A stretch of 6,001 nucleotides of DNA, from assembly GCA_031285575.1 (NCBI GenBank), contig JAITVX010000116.1, positions 1 to 6,001 of the forward strand, written 5' to 3'. Below are positions 5,907 through 6,001 of the stretch, piece after piece. This DNA is from Bacteroidales bacterium. GTDB lineage: Bacteria; Bacteroidota; Bacteroidia; Bacteroidales; VadinHA17. A program made the translations under genes and the position numbers. Positions within the stretch are counted from its first letter, which is position 1. Each line of letters starts with the position of its first letter. A model generated the notes under the pieces. It saw nothing but the letters and a program-made list of their open reading frames with translations, was not told where the DNA came from and made no database searches.

Positions 5907-6001
5907 GCAGCTCCGCGACGGTTTCCCGGCGGCGTTTTGAGGGCGCCGCAGCTTCGCGACGGTTTCCCGACGGCGTTTTGAGGGTGCCGCAGCTCCGCGA
6001 C
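5907..6001. repeat. GC-rich 41-bp tandem repeat, cut by the window edge
   Basis: Two full units (5907-5947 and 5948-5988) and a third partial unit (from 5989) abut head to tail with a 41-bp period. Units one and two differ at three positions. Each unit runs GCAGCTYCGCGACGG, then TTTCCCGRCGGCG, then TTTTGAGGGYGCC. The first unit is about 73% G+C, well above the A/T-rich DNA just to its left. Since 41 is not a multiple of three, the array cannot encode an in-frame peptide repeat. There are no unique spacers, so it is not CRISPR. The stretch just before it (5886-5906, GGCGCAGCG then ACTCCACAGC) may be a decayed edge. Function is unknown; it looks like an intergenic repeat upstream of pyrBI. Confidence 0.9.

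Noticed and set aside
5907..6001. CRISPR array or coding repeat at the right edge
   Set aside because: Units abut directly with no spacers, and a 41-bp period shifts frame at each unit.

Overview
The window comes from a member of the Bacteroidota, most likely Bacteroidales-like. Four things point there: a secreted protein ending in a type IX secretion (T9SS)-style C-terminal domain; a DUF4293 membrane protein, a family known from this phylum; a pyrB-pyrI pair with no Shine-Dalgarno sequences; and upstream regions with TAnnTTTG-like -7 elements instead of sigma70 boxes. No mobile element, tRNA, rRNA or CRISPR array is visible.

Layout from left to right. Positions 19-208 hold a short intergenic array: five copies of a 22-bp dyad (TTGCATC-N4-GATGCAA) at an exact 42-bp period. 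A second dyad sits midway between each pair, so symmetry centres fall every 21 bp. Positions 268-3708 (minus) encode a 1146-residue secreted protein with two complete CotH-kinase-like domains in tandem and a T9SS-like tail. Positions 3709-3885 are a divergent intergenic region with candidate promoters and two dyads. Positions 3886-4338 (plus) encode a four-helix DUF4293 membrane protein. Positions 4354-5733 (minus) are a pyrB-pyrI operon, encoding the catalytic and regulatory chains of aspartate carbamoyltransferase, which catalyses the first committed step of pyrimidine synthesis. From 5734 to the right edge is the pyrB upstream region: a TACATTTG -7-like box, a 28-bp dyad, an A/T-rich stretch with nothing recognised (about 5819-5906), then a GC-rich 41-bp tandem repeat that runs off the window.

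The pyrB and pyrI products should work together as one allosteric enzyme, and all expected zinc and nucleotide-site residues of PyrI are present. The CotH-like protein and the DUF4293 protein have no evident functional link to that pathway. The least explained parts are the 21-bp-phased dyad array behind the CotH-like gene, the double CotH architecture, and the 41-bp repeat at the right edge.
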